DNA of 64,000 bases from Patella vulgata (GCF_932274485.2 NC_065879.2:17596591-17660590), one strand, 5' to 3'. Counted from the stretch's first letter, positions 1 to 13,400 are shown. Notes: generated from the letters alone by a model not told the origin. Numbers and translations are program-made.

Positions 1-280
1 CAGATTCCTTAATCATCGCGAATACCACTTTTCACGCTTTCCAGCTAAAATGTCTACCTGTGATAATTGAGTTGCAAAGTTCAAGGTTCGTTCAATGTCA
101 AGGTTTCCGTGGAGGGTCGAAATATTTGATTTGAGTGTTTTAGTGTCACAACTTCTGATTGTTGGCTACTGTTCACGTGTCTGAGAAAACGTAACTATAA
201 GTTCGGTAATTGCAAAGTAATCTAGAAACATCCAGATGTTGTAAAACTTGCAGTCATTGCTTCAGGAACATGACTCAAGG
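1..280 (+). repeat. Interspersed repeat R1, copy 1
   Basis: Matches 3040-3320 in the same orientation, with landmarks agctaaaatgtctac, caatgtcaaggtttcc and ggctactgttcacgtgtctg in order. It is cut by the window edge. No coding capacity. Confidence 0.7.
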
Positions 281-589
281 ACAGACTTTATGATCTGTTT
301 ATAAAAAAAAAACGACACCAAAAAAAAATACTTAACTATGAGATATGTACAGTTTATTATAATATCTGAAACAATTGGTGCTTTATTGTAAGATGTTGTA
401 AATAAAACTAATAGAGTTTGAACATCATCAACAACTGTTGGGTAATTGTAAGATATAGAAAATAAAACTAATACAGAAACAACATCTTCAACAGGATATT
501 GATATTCTTCAACAGGTAGAATTCTTTAAACCTTTAGCACTTAGACCGGCCCAAACTGACCTATCACATGCATGTCTATGGCGCATGAA

Positions 590-900
590 TGAACCATTCT
601 GCCCACAGAGATCCATCTGCTTTATACTTTGTGAAGAAATTTCTATCCTGAATTGACACCATATCGAAAAGTTAGTATATTGTTTTGTAATGGGGTTCTA
701 CTCCGTTTCACAACTGGCATGCACACAAAGTCTAAATAAACCTATTCAATTCTTCTCAAAATTCTCAAAGTATACATAACTTGGTGCTTTACCACTTAGG
801 ACTTATAATGTTGGTCAACTAGCTTAGTGTCTGTTCTCAAGATAAGCTAACTGTAGACAGGCAGCCCAAGTTTAGTATGATGCACAAACTAATAAATGGT
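590..900 (+). repeat. Interspersed repeat R2, copy 1
   Basis: Matches 26325-26640, with landmarks cagagatccatct, tgttttgtaatg, ttctactccg, ggtcaactag and gctaactgtagacaggcagcc. A short piece recurs at 56330-56390. Confidence 0.7.
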
Positions 901-1455
901 CATATAATAAGGAAAGCCAGTCACATCTCTTGGGTGGGCGGTTTAAGGAACAAGCAGTATCAATCTGTTCAAGGATGTACCGGTATTAATATATAATATA
1001 TCACATTTATTAATTTTCATCAAGGAAATGGGGTCCTCGATTTTCACATGTACCAAGTGCTAAAGGGTTAATAGAAGGGAGAAATTCGAATGATAGATTA
1101 TCTGTCCACCTTACCTGTACTCGAACCAGGTCTGGAAATAAGGATCTTAGTTGTACCTGACAAAATGACAGGTAACAGAGGGATTGTGCCTGACAAAACC
1201 TGCATGGGTGTCTGACAATGTCTGTGACAGGTGTCTTATTTCCAGACTTTATCCTAACCTATGTTCAAGACACATGAAATACAGTTAACACAAGGGGTGG
1301 ACAGATTCACATATCTAGCTAAATAATGAATTGATTTAAAATGCCAAGAATGATATATACTGGTAGGGCATGTGATGTATGGTTGAGACAGAGAGCTAGA
1401 TATTAAGTAATATATTGAATGGTGAAGACGTACCTGCTGAAGACCATCAACTTAA

Positions 1456-1603
1456 AATACAGACGCATGTTTTTCAATGAAATCGTCACGCGAGTCCAAT
1501 ATTTCATCTATTATAAATAATGTACATTTGGCATATTGCCTAGCTGTACCATTATTTGAAATAATGGTATGGCAACATCAAATGATGATGTTAGTTCTGT
1601 ATT
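1456..1603. mobile_element. Small TTAA-flanked MITE
   Basis: Begins AATACAGA and ends TCTGTATT, with TTAA on each side (1452-1455, 1604-1607), as piggyBac-type insertions leave. A related half occurs at 61368-61425 (taaaatacaga...ttgatgttgg...accattatttcaaataat). Too small to code for anything. Confidence 0.55.
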
Positions 1604-1738
1604 TTAATCAGTGATATAATCTCCAGAAGAAAGACACAGAAGAGATTGAGACTCTTCAGTGGTGAAATGAGCATGCATTAATAAATAATTGCACAATTAC
1701 AGGTGTAAAAGCTTGACTACAACTACATACGAAAATTA

Positions 1739-2405
1739 GTTCCTTTCAAAATGGTCTCTGAACGGACAAAGTCCTCTGTGACTGCTTTTATATGTCCTTA
1801 TTATCCTTCATTATGAAATTAATGACAATACGGCCCTACCCCACATCTGTTCTAACGGAATTTTGAAGTAGGGGCTATGTGAGAGGGATGCAATGACGAG
1901 CTTTGCATTATGGTTTTGAGTTTTTGCGCCCCCTCGCAAATGGCAAAAATCATGCGGTTTCAATGCAGTTTTCTACATCATAATTATAATGCTCAACCAG
2001 TGTCAAACATATACCGTGGGTCAGATATGCTACAAATCGACTCTAGCATGTCCCGCACAGCTCATTATTACTTGGTGGCACTGGGAGGGACCCCTTCTCC
2101 GTTCCCCCCTCCTGGCCAGGATCTTGTTCTGAATGCAAAATCATGGGTCACCACGCCGCTGTTTTGGAGTCTTTACTTTTTATTTTTCATCGTAATTCTT
2201 CTTTGTTTGCCAAAAGGAATCATTTCTCGGCACATTTCTCCAACACTATATTCAAGTCGAATTATGATGAAAAATAAAATATATGGACTCCAATAAAACC
2301 TTAGAATAGTGGTGGGGTGCAGCCGTAATATCATATTGCAGCTTATAAGGACAGACAGGAACAGTCAAAAGAACCTGTACGTTCAGAGACCATTCTGAAA
2401 GGAAC
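1739..2405. mobile_element. 667-bp non-autonomous TIR element with TA flanks
   Basis: The left end GTTCCTTTCAAAATGGTCTC and the right end (reverse complement GTTCCTTTCAGAATGGTCTC) form terminal inverted repeats. Similarity continues inward for about 130 bp (tacggc..ca/taccccac, ttctaa). TA dinucleotides flank both ends (1737-1738, 2406-2407). The internal 128-codon ORF matches nothing I know. Confidence 0.75.
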
Positions 2406-3039
2406 TAGTACAAAATATACTATGATCACGTCATGTAGTATTATAAAATCAGCATATACTGGACAAAACAGAAGTAATTTCTATACAAAAACAATCACAA
2501 AATGACAACCAAAGCTATCACTTACAAATGATGATGCATAATAAATAGCACTAATAAATGTTGATAAACAAAATGATACACAAAGCTAGTCAGCCTACTT
2601 ATATACCTGATGATGAGTTATGTAAGTACTAACTGGTGTTGTGAATGAGGCAGCATATGCTTACCATTTCTACAACATTTGATACCATCTCTCATGTTTC
2701 CTATGGTATTTATAAAGTAACAATCATGCCAAATAGATGAGAGAAAGTTTACTTTAACGTTAATATCTTGTGAATACATAATTCAAAACTTATTAATTAG
2801 AATATAAAAACAAATAGTCTCATTCAACTTATAAACTCAGAATAACTGGATAAAACATACTACAAAATTATTAAGTCTGGCCCAAAATACACAGTTTCCC
2901 TTTGCAAAAGTAAGACCATCTTCAATAGAAGGCTTCATCTCATTTTAACTCTCTGTGCGTGCATCCTATTAAGCCCTTTACATAATACACCACATATTTC
3001 GGCAATAATTTCGTATGAGTAGGCTACTAACTTAGCTTG

Positions 3040-3320
3040 AGAGCCTATCAGATACTTTGATTATCGCAAATACTAAGTCTTGCACTTTCTAGCTAAAATG
3101 TCTAGCTTTGATAATCGGGTTGCAACTTTCAAGGTTCATACAATGTCAAGGTTTCCCTGGAGGTCACCATGTTTGATTTGAGTGTGTTTGTGTCAGAAAC
3201 TCTGATTGAAGGCTACTGTTCACGTGTCTGCCATAAAGATATATAATGTAGCTATAAGTTTGGGCATTGCAAAGCAGTGTAGCAACATCAAGTCACGGTC
3301 GTTGCTTCATGAAAATGGAG
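3040..3320 (+). repeat. Interspersed repeat R1, copy 2
   Basis: Second copy of the repeat at 1-280, diverged by scattered substitutions and small indels. Together with R2 it may be part of one larger element. Confidence 0.7.
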
Positions 3321-3332
3321 TAAGATAGAAAT

Positions 3333-3590
3333 GGGGTTTATATAGTCCATTCGATACAAACTAGGTCATTTTGGGACCAATATATGGTACCAATTTTTAT
3401 AAATAATTTGCTTGCACAAAAGGGTCTTTAATACTGGGAGGAAACCAGAAGTACTGGCTGGAGAAAACCTAGAGGTTGGACAGACGACCCTACTCCTTGT
3501 CATGTACAAGTCTGGGGTTGAAACCATGCCAGTTGACGCAATGACAGACCTTATGATCTAAAACGCATGCATTAACCCACTCAGCCCCCC
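3333..3590 (-). mobile_element. SINE A copy
   Basis: Near full length. On the minus strand it runs from a tRNA-like head through the gttttctcc...tttcctccca central part to the ggacta...aaacccca end. Confidence 0.8.
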
Positions 3591-3869
3591 TGTCTTGATC
3601 AGTTATTCTGAGTATGGTAGAATGAGACTAAAAATGAAATCTAATTAACTCTCACAAGATATAGTTTACATTCTTCACAAAACAACAAAAAGATGAACAA
3701 AATCAATAACAATAAATACACAAATATATGTTTTAATAAATTATAATAATTTAAATGAGCATTGAAATAGAAGAGGGAAAAGTTAAAACAAAAATGACCT
3801 TAAAAGTAGCAGCATTGTTTTTGCATGTAATTAAAACATACACTATGGCTAACTTATTGAATTTTATAA

Positions 3870-3985
3870 ACTTCCAATACGACCTAAAAGGTGGAAAGAA
3901 GTCTACCAACCATCTGATACTTGACTCAATGACAGACCTTATGATCTAAGGCACACATGATAAACCATTCGGCCACCCAACCTAT
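3870..3985 (-). mobile_element. SINE A head fragment
   Basis: Only the tRNA-like head half is recognisable (cttgactcaatgacagacct...accattcggccacc on the plus strand). Confidence 0.65.
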
Positions 3986-4964
3986 CTTATGGTTATAGAA
4001 CCGTCTCCTTTGCATTTCCTGTATGATTACTGGTGTCATTGAAACAACTTTCTACGTTATTCAAATAAATAACTGAAACCAAATAAGGTCATACAAATAA
4101 TGAAAACATAGCTTAGGAAATATGAAAACACAATTTACGTGGTTAGTACATAAGTGGCAATTAAAAAGTGCCATTTGATAAACTATTAAGAAAACATTTG
4201 CATAAAATGAAATTATCGTGATTTTGCCTATAAATAATAAGTCGTGATATAGCAGTGTACAATAATATATAATATGTGTTCCATGTTCGTTAGTCATATA
4301 TATTTATAAAAATCACACATTCACCCTCAATTAATTCTTTCTAAATCTATTTCTATTTTTACTAACAAAAGAGGAAATCCACTCAATAATTCACAGTTTT
4401 AACAAATTCTCAAGACTGCGGCTACCTGCCTGATTTTAATTGTTTCTTCTTGGCAGACGTGTCGCTAATTTCAGGACACGTGATGTGTAACGAAATACGA
4501 AAGTTTCTTCCAATCTCAAAAATCTGTAAATACGATTATTTTGAAATATTTCCTCTTTTTTGGCTAACGTTCTTTCAAACCACAAATTCTTCGTTGATAT
4601 AAATCACAACTCTTGAAGTTTATAAAAAATTTGAACAAATTCAGCTACTGTTTGGGCATGCATCAAATATTTCCCACAGTACAAAGAAAAGTGCTGGGAA
4701 AACGAACAGTGGCGTGCAGAGGTATAGGTATGCCCGCTCCCTGCATGCCATTGAAATAAGAAGCCATATCATCCACATATTTTAGACATGATATTAAAGG
4801 TGGATATACAATATGAAAAAAAAGTAAAGACGAAGAAATCCACGTTAATTCATACAACAGATCATCGCACCGCAAAAATCAACATAAAAGAAAATACAGA
4901 ACAGGGACTGTAAATTATAATATAAAGGCGACATTCGTACCGGTCAACAATGGAGCCATCCCTT

Positions 4965-5185
4965 ATCTACAATCCCTAAGTTTATCAAGTCCTATTTACA
5001 ATCCCCTGGCATCAAGCCCTATCTACACTCCCCAGGTTTATCTACAATCCCCAGGCTTATTAACCTTTATCTACACTCCTCAGGCTTATCAAGTCCTATC
5101 TACACTCCCCATGTTTAACAATCCCTATCTACATGTACACTCCCCAGGCTTATCAAGCCCTATTTACACTTCCCAGGCTTACCAC
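4965..5185. repeat. 30-bp minisatellite
   Basis: About seven degenerate units of the type ctatctacactccccaggcttatcaagtc. Confidence 0.8.
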
Positions 5186-5983
5186 ACAATCTTGCATAAA
5201 AATATCACAAGTAGTATTTACCAATCGCAATCTACAAAAAGAAAAAAACATCCAGTCAATAGATACTTGCAGGAAAGATATTCGTTATTCCATATTTATA
5301 AATATTCACTTTTTACTCTTGACGTTTTCATAGTTCAGTGCTACAAGATGGAAGCCTACTTTCAATATCACAATTTTAACGATCTAAATATCAGCTGACA
5401 CCCAACCATCGATGTTAATGGCTATATGCCGGACACGTCCTATGCAAGTTGCCAAACACCCGACCGGGAATATGCCCAATCATACATCAAGATCTAGTGA
5501 ATCATATTCAGAATTCCAAAAGTACCCAACACACATCTGGTGTTTGTTAATTGTCCAGATAGCTGGTAACAATCTCATCTTCAGCAGACGGTCACAGGTC
5601 ATAGTTCACAGGTGACAGTTCATATCTTCATCAAAGTTTTAAAATCATTTTGAAAGTTTTTATATCCAACCAATCGAAAAGTTAAATTCTGCTGGGTGTC
5701 TTGTGAACGTCTGATATGCCAACTACAGGAAGTCAGTGGATTTGTGATTCGAGATATCCACGATACTAATTCACTAAATGTTTTCTGATAATATTCCAGC
5801 TTGTTTGCATTTGTTTCCTGAATGCTAACAATCCTCAAATTTCAGAGATCAACTTTTGGGCAAATCAACAGTTGGGTGAAATGTTGCTTTTATTTCCATT
5901 ACTACCAATTTGAAATCAAATCGACGTCAGAAAGATGTCCCAACCTTATCTACAAAGGTATTGGTTAAATTCTCTTTTTGTGA

Positions 5984-5989
5984 TTTATT
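5984..5989 (-). terminator. Candidate poly(A) signal AATAAA
   Basis: First AATAAA met on the minus strand after the NOS1AP stop, about 620 nt downstream (context gttgAATAAAtc). A second one lies at 5889-5894. No transcript evidence is available. Confidence 0.4.
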
Positions 5990-6609
5990 CAACATGTCCC
6001 ACCATGTATGTACGCCGAGGTGTAAAGTATTATATACTTGTTTAGATATTGTATAGAGTTTTTACTGTACGGATGAGTTTAAACTCGGCTGTACACATGT
6101 ATTTAATGTAGAGGTCCACACCACTGTACACACGTATCTGATATAGAGGTTTCAAGTATTATATACTTATTTATATATTGTATCAAGTTCTGCTCCACTG
6201 TACGTATGTATTTGATATAGAGGACCACAGCATTGTACATCACATGTAACGGATACATAGTAGTATGCCACGTGTCATCTGATATGATCCACCAATCAAC
6301 ACAAATTGTTTTTAACTGAAACAAAAACATCCATTTTTTTTCATATTTTACGTTAATCTTTACACAGCAATGTTATAATGGCGTTACTTTTAGAATGTTT
6401 GTACATTTGCGGCCATTGAAAGCAATATTGCATTGTAATATGTTAACTGATTGTGTCATTTTCAAAGACCATTTTCTTCTGACCAATCATATTCAAAAGC
6501 TGACAGACAAGACATCTGATTGGTATATTAAGCAATTTGCATGAAGTCAACACAAAAAACTTTAAACGTTAAAGTTATTTGGTGCCACGTCCAAATGTTT
6601 CAACTGTCT
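5984..6609 (-). other. NOS1AP: Probable 3'UTR of NOS1AP
   Basis: AT-rich sequence directly after the stop, with no conserved reading frame. It includes a 90-bp imperfect direct repeat (tgtacgtatgtatttgatatagaggtcc type, about 6090-6240). The 3' limit is a guess from the first AATAAA on the minus strand. Confidence 0.5.
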
Positions 6610-7446
6610 TTAACTTTCAAGAGCCTCGAACTCATCTAGCGTCATAGAATCAAGTCTACGAGAGGTTCTGTTTGATTGGCCGTTAGAATCATCCGAGTTA
6701 TCACTATTGTCGTCCGATGTGTAACTGATGCGAGAATTCCATTCAGCTTGCTTCATGTACGATCTATTTCCTGTCAAATCATTGACACAACTTTCCTGTG
6801 GGTTTTTGTTGACACCGTTTGAATTGTGCTCACGATTATCTGAATATGATGAACGAGCATCTGAATTGTGTATAATACTTGCGTTACTATGACTACTGTT
6901 ATAGGTGGAGTAATAGTCACTATCTGTCATCATATGACCGTTTGGTTCAGAATAATTTCCATTCATAATGCCGCCATTTTGTGATAAACGATGAAGTCTT
7001 TTAAAGGAAGGAGGTGGCGGATCTATTTTTTTGGGTGTAGTGTTGATGTTAAAATCCAACCGATTTCCACTTGCATCTTGAAGTGGTATTGGCGTAATGA
7101 TCTTGGTCTTTTCTTTTGAATCTTTTGAATCGTAATTATCACTGTTAAAAGATGATGAGAAGGGATTTGGCTTGATATTCCTACGCAAGACGACACCGTC
7201 TGCAGCAGGGTTGTAAGCAGGATTCCAACCGCTGTTGTCGGAATTAGATAAATTGAACGAAAGACTTTCCGATGACATTTCACGATGTCCACTATCAGGT
7301 GATTCCGCTTCTAGAGCCGCCTTGGTGTTTTCGAAGGTGGAACTATTTGATATTGAGGTCAGGTACGAGTTGTCCATATCTCTCATTGATGGTAGGTGAA
7401 CAGGTCCACAGCGAGGGGTCGTAGGGTCAGGTAAAGATGGTACAAA
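6610..7446 (-). CDS. NOS1AP: NOS1AP terminal coding exon with stop
   Basis: 837 nt from a gatatctttcag acceptor to a TAA stop at 6612-6610. It opens [20 protein letters not shown], recalling human PVLCDPTTPKPEDLHSPP, which ties it to the family. Most of the rest is Ser/Asn/Asp-rich and probably disordered. Near the end, [11 protein letters not shown] is a plausible counterpart of human GIASEYESNTDE. The last residues are [12 protein letters not shown], with neither the hydrophobic C-terminal PDZ ligand (EIAV) nor an obvious match to the vertebrate ECF motif implicated in nNOS binding. Confidence 0.93.
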   Translation of the reverse strand, partial: FVPSLPDPTTPRCGPVHLPSMRDMDNSYLTSISNSSTFENTKAALEAESPDSGHREMSSESLSFNLSNSDNSGWNPAYNPAADGVVLRRNIKPNPFSSSFNSDNYDSKDSKEKTKIITPIPLQDASGNRLDFNINTTPKKIDPPPPSFKRLHRLSQNGGIMNGNYSEPNGHMMTDSDYYSTYNSSHSNASIIHNSDARSSYSDNREHNSNGVNKNPQESCVNDLTGNRSYMKQAEWNSRISYTSDDNSDNSDDSNGQSNRTSRRLDSMTLDEFEALES

Positions 7447-10400
7447 CTGAAAGATATCAACAATAAAGATAGAAATCTGGCAGGGAGATGGCGAGAAGGG
7501 AGGGGGGAGGGCAAAAAATGTTTAATGCCTACTTATTACAAGTTTAAAGTCCACTTTAAAATAGGTCATTTTTTGACTAACACATGGTTCAATTTTATTT
7601 CAATAAATCACTTGCATGTAGGGTATTTAGCTGTGGGAGGAAACCGGAGGACACAGAGAAAAACCCATGAGGTTGGACCTGCGACTTTTGATTCAAAGTC
7701 AGACCCTCTGATTAATATGCATGCATTTCACCCAACCACATATTATAGATAGGAGCAGTGATGCTATTTCGCCCATATATTCCGGACATTTCCTATGCTA
7801 GTTCCAAAACGTCCGACCATGAATATGCCCGCTCATACATCAAGATTATGGTGAATAATATTGAATATTCCAAATTTATTTGACTATACTGGGTAAATAA
7901 CTATTACTCATCCCGATTATCGTTGATAATAGGCTGGATTGTGAGGATATAAATTATTAAAATATCATAGATGCATCGTATTATAGATATTTACCTGTGG
8001 AGGAGTATGAAAAATCATATCCGAGGATGAGGAGGATGAAACACCCATCACCTTTAATTCTAAATTTTTCACCCGACCAACAAGCTGGGTCACATGATCT
8101 AACAAGTCACGATTATGTAGCAGAAGTTGATGTGCACGTGCCTGGAAGAACAAAAAATAATAAGTTACTGAAAATCTCACAATATTGAATCATGCAATTT
8201 TCATGCTACATCTATTTTACCTTGCACTATTCCCCCATTTCCAATTAAAGAAAGAAAGAGGGGAGTATAAAAGCTTTTTTTGGGGACTCATATCAAAGTT
8301 GCATGGGAATGGCAGCTTGGGAATACAATCACACTTACTACCAAATCATGTGTCTGACCCCTTGTTTGCATAGATGATATACATAAGATTATATGCAGGG
8401 CTTTGGACATTTCAGCCACCCAATTCCTTCTGGAATAAACTTTAAGAGAAGCTATGGAATAAAATATGCAACGATTTAGCTAAGCAATATTTTTCAAGTA
8501 TAAATTACCCATTTCAGGGCAAAATAACCTGTTTCAAACTGACTTTTCAATGCAAAGTTCAGCCAAACATTTGGCAGTCCCCCCACCCCAATCATAAAAG
8601 GTGTTGTTGCCTGTAAGTATAAGGGTCCCTTCGAACTATAAAACGAAACCAAAATGAGGTGTTGCCATTTCCGTTTTGTAGTTTGTGTGTTTCTATTCTA
8701 ATGTTGACTATGATCTCATCACATGTTAATCAACGAGATTAAATGTTTTAATATCATCCTTATAAGACATATAGAAACAGATTTCACAAATTTAAACAAC
8801 TATATTGATATACTACTTCTGAATTTATTAACATTTTATCTGGTTAATTCCCTGTAGTTATTGTTTTATCTGTTACATGGTTTCTAATTGTTATCTATAT
8901 ATTGTACCATTTCTGTTACAAATCATTATTAACTTGATAACAATACCTGTAGGTGTATCAAAACGTAGCATGTTAATAAATCCATATAGTTGTTTTAATT
9001 TGTTTTAATATTATATGAATAGTTATGAAAATGGGTCTGGTTTATGCTGCTGTTTACTAAAATTGTGGAAATATTTCCCACAAATTCTAAAGTCATACCG
9101 AGGTAGCAATATAGACTACAAAAATATCATGTGATACAAACTCTGGTACTGTTGCAGGAAGTTGGGTACCATTACAGAGTCTTCCATCCAATCAGGTACA
9201 CTTCTGTATACAGAAGGGTACCCTGGATATTATGGCCGACAACGACCCTTTCAGCATTACTAATAAAACGGATCATTCTGATTCATTCATATACCTGTGA
9301 TTCTATTCTAGCAGCTGTCTCTGCAGCAAGTTGATCTTTCAAGAGATGAACCTGGGCGATTGCGACCTGCGTCTGGTGCTGTTGTTGTTCCAGCTGTTGT
9401 CGTAGTAACTGCATCTGATGATGGGAACTGAGTGGATATTGTGGTTTATCATCGTAATCACCGAGCATCACCGGAGAAGCTAGGGGAGACGTTAAACTGT
9501 TTCTAACGGAACTCTGGGATGTTTTTGTCAGAGCTAAATCTGACGGAGGCGTAGCTTTTATTTCTTTTTGTTCTTCTTCTTCCTTCTTGTTATTCTCTTT
9601 ATCTTCTAATTCTTTCTCTGAAATAAATAAATAAATATAGGTTGCCAAGCAATGAATCATGCGCCTACAGCAGCTAAAATGTCAGAAAATTGTTGCGTGT
9701 GAATCTATATGCCCAGGTCCCAAGTCCACAAAGAATTCTAAGACTTCAAAAACACATTTTTATGGATAACAATTACTATGGTTTATTTCACTGCCAAGGT
9801 TTCACAAGTCGTTATCAAGCATATACACAAATGGGCTATTTGTGTATATGCTTGATAACGACTTGTGAAACCTTGTTGAAACGTCGAAGTGAAATAAACC
9901 ATAGTAATTGTTATCCATAAAAGTGTGTTTTTCATTATGTTCCAATTACTAAATGCCATCCAAAGAAAAATTTCTAAGACTTAATTAACAATTTACTCAA
10001 AATCGTGCGTCTTATTTTAACTAAAATATAGCCCCTTATATAACTTTTGTTATTTTAATGTATCACATACATCAATAAGAAACTATGTGCAAAGTTTTGG
10101 GTTTCTGGATCAAAAGATATTTCTCATAAACAATGATTGAAAGTTGAGTAAATCCTTAACATTAGTCTAAGAATGCTTTGTGAAACCAGGGCCTAGGTAA
10201 AGAAAGTGGGTTTTACACGTGGGTGGTTACTGTAAATATTGCACTATGTTAGGATGCCAAATGACAATTTTTGTATAAATTGTCAACTAACGAGAGTACA
10301 AATAGATCGGATTAAATACTGGAATATGTTACTAACCTTTATTCGATAGTTTCTCTTCATCAAATCTCTCGTCCAGACCATCGTTACCGGCTGTATGTAT

Positions 10401-13400
10401 GTTTAACTTGTGACAAACTTCAAACGCTTGACCAATTGTACGAACTATTCTCATCGCTTGACTCTGTAATATAATTAAATATAGAGTAATGAAATGAAGT
10501 TGGGGTTTAACATCCTACTTTTCTGAACGAACCTGGTTAATGAAGATGGGCTATGCAGGACTTTGGTTTTTTGTCCCATCTGAATGACTAGACCTGTTCC
10601 TTGCCAGTTCAGCAAAATTGTATGAGAACAGATTCATATAAATATTAACATCTTTTTATATTCCTGAAAATGAAGAAAGGAAGAACCCTGCATCAAGTAC
10701 TCTTACTGTGAGGTGTCTGTGATATAAACTACACAAAGCACATTTAAATAGAAAACTTTACAAAACTTTATATACTGGTACTATAGGCAGGGCTGGTTTT
10801 TGGAACATATGACCAATTTCCCCAAATTGGGCCCCGCACTAGAAAGGGGCCCTGCAGTGAAACTCACCAACTTATACATTTTCAAGGCAATCTGTATTCT
10901 TTAACTGTATATATACATGTATTATCAATTACTAATTGTGAAGTAAAGTTGGCCTTAAATATGAATGAATATAAGCCTGGTTAATGTTGCTTGTATTCAT
11001 ATCCTATAACTTTGGGCCTCCCAAATTGGGACCCACATTTTCTACAACCAACCCTGACTATAGGTAAATAATTACAACACTACCACATATTTAGAGTATT
11101 TTGACAGAGAAGTCGAGTGAATTAACAAAGTGGGTACCGGTAGCCATCATTATGTATTTTTATAGATATGTCATTGGCATAAAAAAAACAGTCCGAGTTG
11201 ACCCCTCATAGTCACAGATTACTCACCTTTCTACTTTTAGGGTTCTTTTTATATCTGGCCAACATGATGACAGATTGTCTTCAAATCACAGATATATATA
11301 TATATATATGTAGTTTTGTATAATGTCTAAAGATCACAGATACATGTATACACAGTTCTCAGATGTCCATATTACTTAAAAACCACTCTTGTATAAAATC
11401 TCTAAAGATCACATATATATATATATACACAGTTCTCAGATGTCCATATTACTTAAACGCATTCTTGTATGTAATAGTGTCTAAAGATCACAGATATATA
11501 TACAAAGTTCTCAGATGTCCATATTACTTTAAAACACTTTTGTATAGTGTCTAAAGATCATAGATATATATACATACACAATTCTCAGATGAAGTATAGT
11601 TTCTAATAAATGTCAGTGACATTAAATCAAAAAGATTTTCATAATTTTTTCTTTCTTGTATCTGTCAACCAATAAAACCAGACGATGTCTGAAAACTGCT
11701 CAAAAAACTACAGATATAAAAAACCCAACAAGGAATGGTAAATTTAAACAGCAGAATAAAATCTCAAAACCAAGTTAGTTCAAATCAGAAAATGTTCGAA
11801 AACTGATTAAATAACTACAAACAAAACAAATAACCCAGAATGCTAAGAAACTAACACTTAAATCCTAAACCAAGTTAATCCAAAGGTCTGGAAGAAAACT
11901 GCTTAAATAACTCCAGACTAAACACTTAATGCTAAGAAACTACACACTTAAATCCTAAACCAAGTTAATCCAAATGTCCTGACAATAATTGAAAACTACT
12001 TAAATAACTACAGATAAAACAAACAACCCAAAACAGTAGAAAACTGCACGCTTAAACCACAAAGCAAGTTTAATCAAAATATCAGGAATAAGATACAGAA
12101 TGAGAGACGTCTGATAAAACAGCCAGCAGACGTCAATATACCACAAATAAAAAAGTAACATATATCATATACAAAACTATCAAATCAACTGGTTTAAACT
12201 GCTTTTACTTCTTGAAGAGTTTATCAAATCTTCTAACCATAACAACCTTCTTGTCTGATCTACGATAAAAGTCTGTCTTTGAAACGTGAACACCGGCTCA
12301 CCTTGTGAACTCTTTAACACCAGAAATATGATGTTAAGAGTTATCAGCCCACGTTTACCTTGATAGCGTATCAATAACATAATCATCGCAAACCTTCTTT
12401 CATTTAAAAAATGAAGGTAATTTACCATCTACATCGAAGCTACATTTAATTACCGCACCCCCCGCACCCCACCCCAAAAGAAACAAAATAACAATTTCTG
12501 TTATCTTGATACCTGAGGCAGATGTTTTCTCAATAGAAGAAGATAATCACTTTATGTTTTCTATTTTTGTTTTTTCTAGTTTTTATTTCATGTAATCTAA
12601 AACATATTTAGAGAAACATGTTCATAGAAAATATCATTAATATCAGTAATATGTTTGAAAACATGATTTAACACCAAATGTAAGGATACTTTCGAAAATT
12701 TTACATTTCATTATAATCCAAGAATAAAACTAAAAAAATTACGTAAAATTCATGAATATTAATCTTTTTTTTTTACAAAACTTTTACATTTTAATTACAT
12801 TAATAATACAACACCCTTCTATTATATAAAAGTTTGTTTATCTTTTTAATGGTGTTATTTATTTTGTATTCAGGTTTTATATTTAATTCACGCTTTGTTT
12901 AACGCCCCATCCGAACGATTACACAGTGCAACACTGACAGAGGGAAACCATGTTGGATAATCCTAAGGAACTATCACGGCAAATACCAGGAGCGAACCCG
13001 ATCCCTCTTCGTTACTAACTAAGCCACCTCAGCTCACAACAGAGTGATAAAAGCAGTGTTTAAGACACCTCAGCTCCCTACAGAGTGATAAAAACAACTC
13101 CAGCTCCTTACAGAAATGAATGCCACTATGATATACCACATGGCATCTATTCACTTCATCAACATCTTCAAATTGAACTACAATATTAGACCTGGGAGAT
13201 CTCACCTTTAAATATTGTAAATCTACACCGCGACCCACAGACAGATGAAATTCATCTATTTATCGTACTTTCAGATAAAAAAATTCCCTTAATAAAAACA
13301 ACTATTCCCAGGTGGTCGACAAATACAGCGATAAACGGAACAAAAAAATCACAGCCTCGATTTATCACTGATTTATTTCGTGGGGTTTCTGATATTTTAG

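Larger units (their letters stand above)
1..5980. other. Intergenic region downstream of NOS1AP
   Basis: No protein gene recognised. It holds a two-copy interspersed repeat (1-280 and 3040-3320), a TTAA-flanked mini-element, a 667-bp TIR element, SINE A copies and a 30-bp minisatellite. The remaining sequence shows no structure I can name. Confidence 0.7.

Noticed and set aside
1910-2296. 128-codon plus-strand frame
   Set aside because: Lies wholly inside the TIR element 1739-2405; no recognisable domain and no supporting codon pattern.
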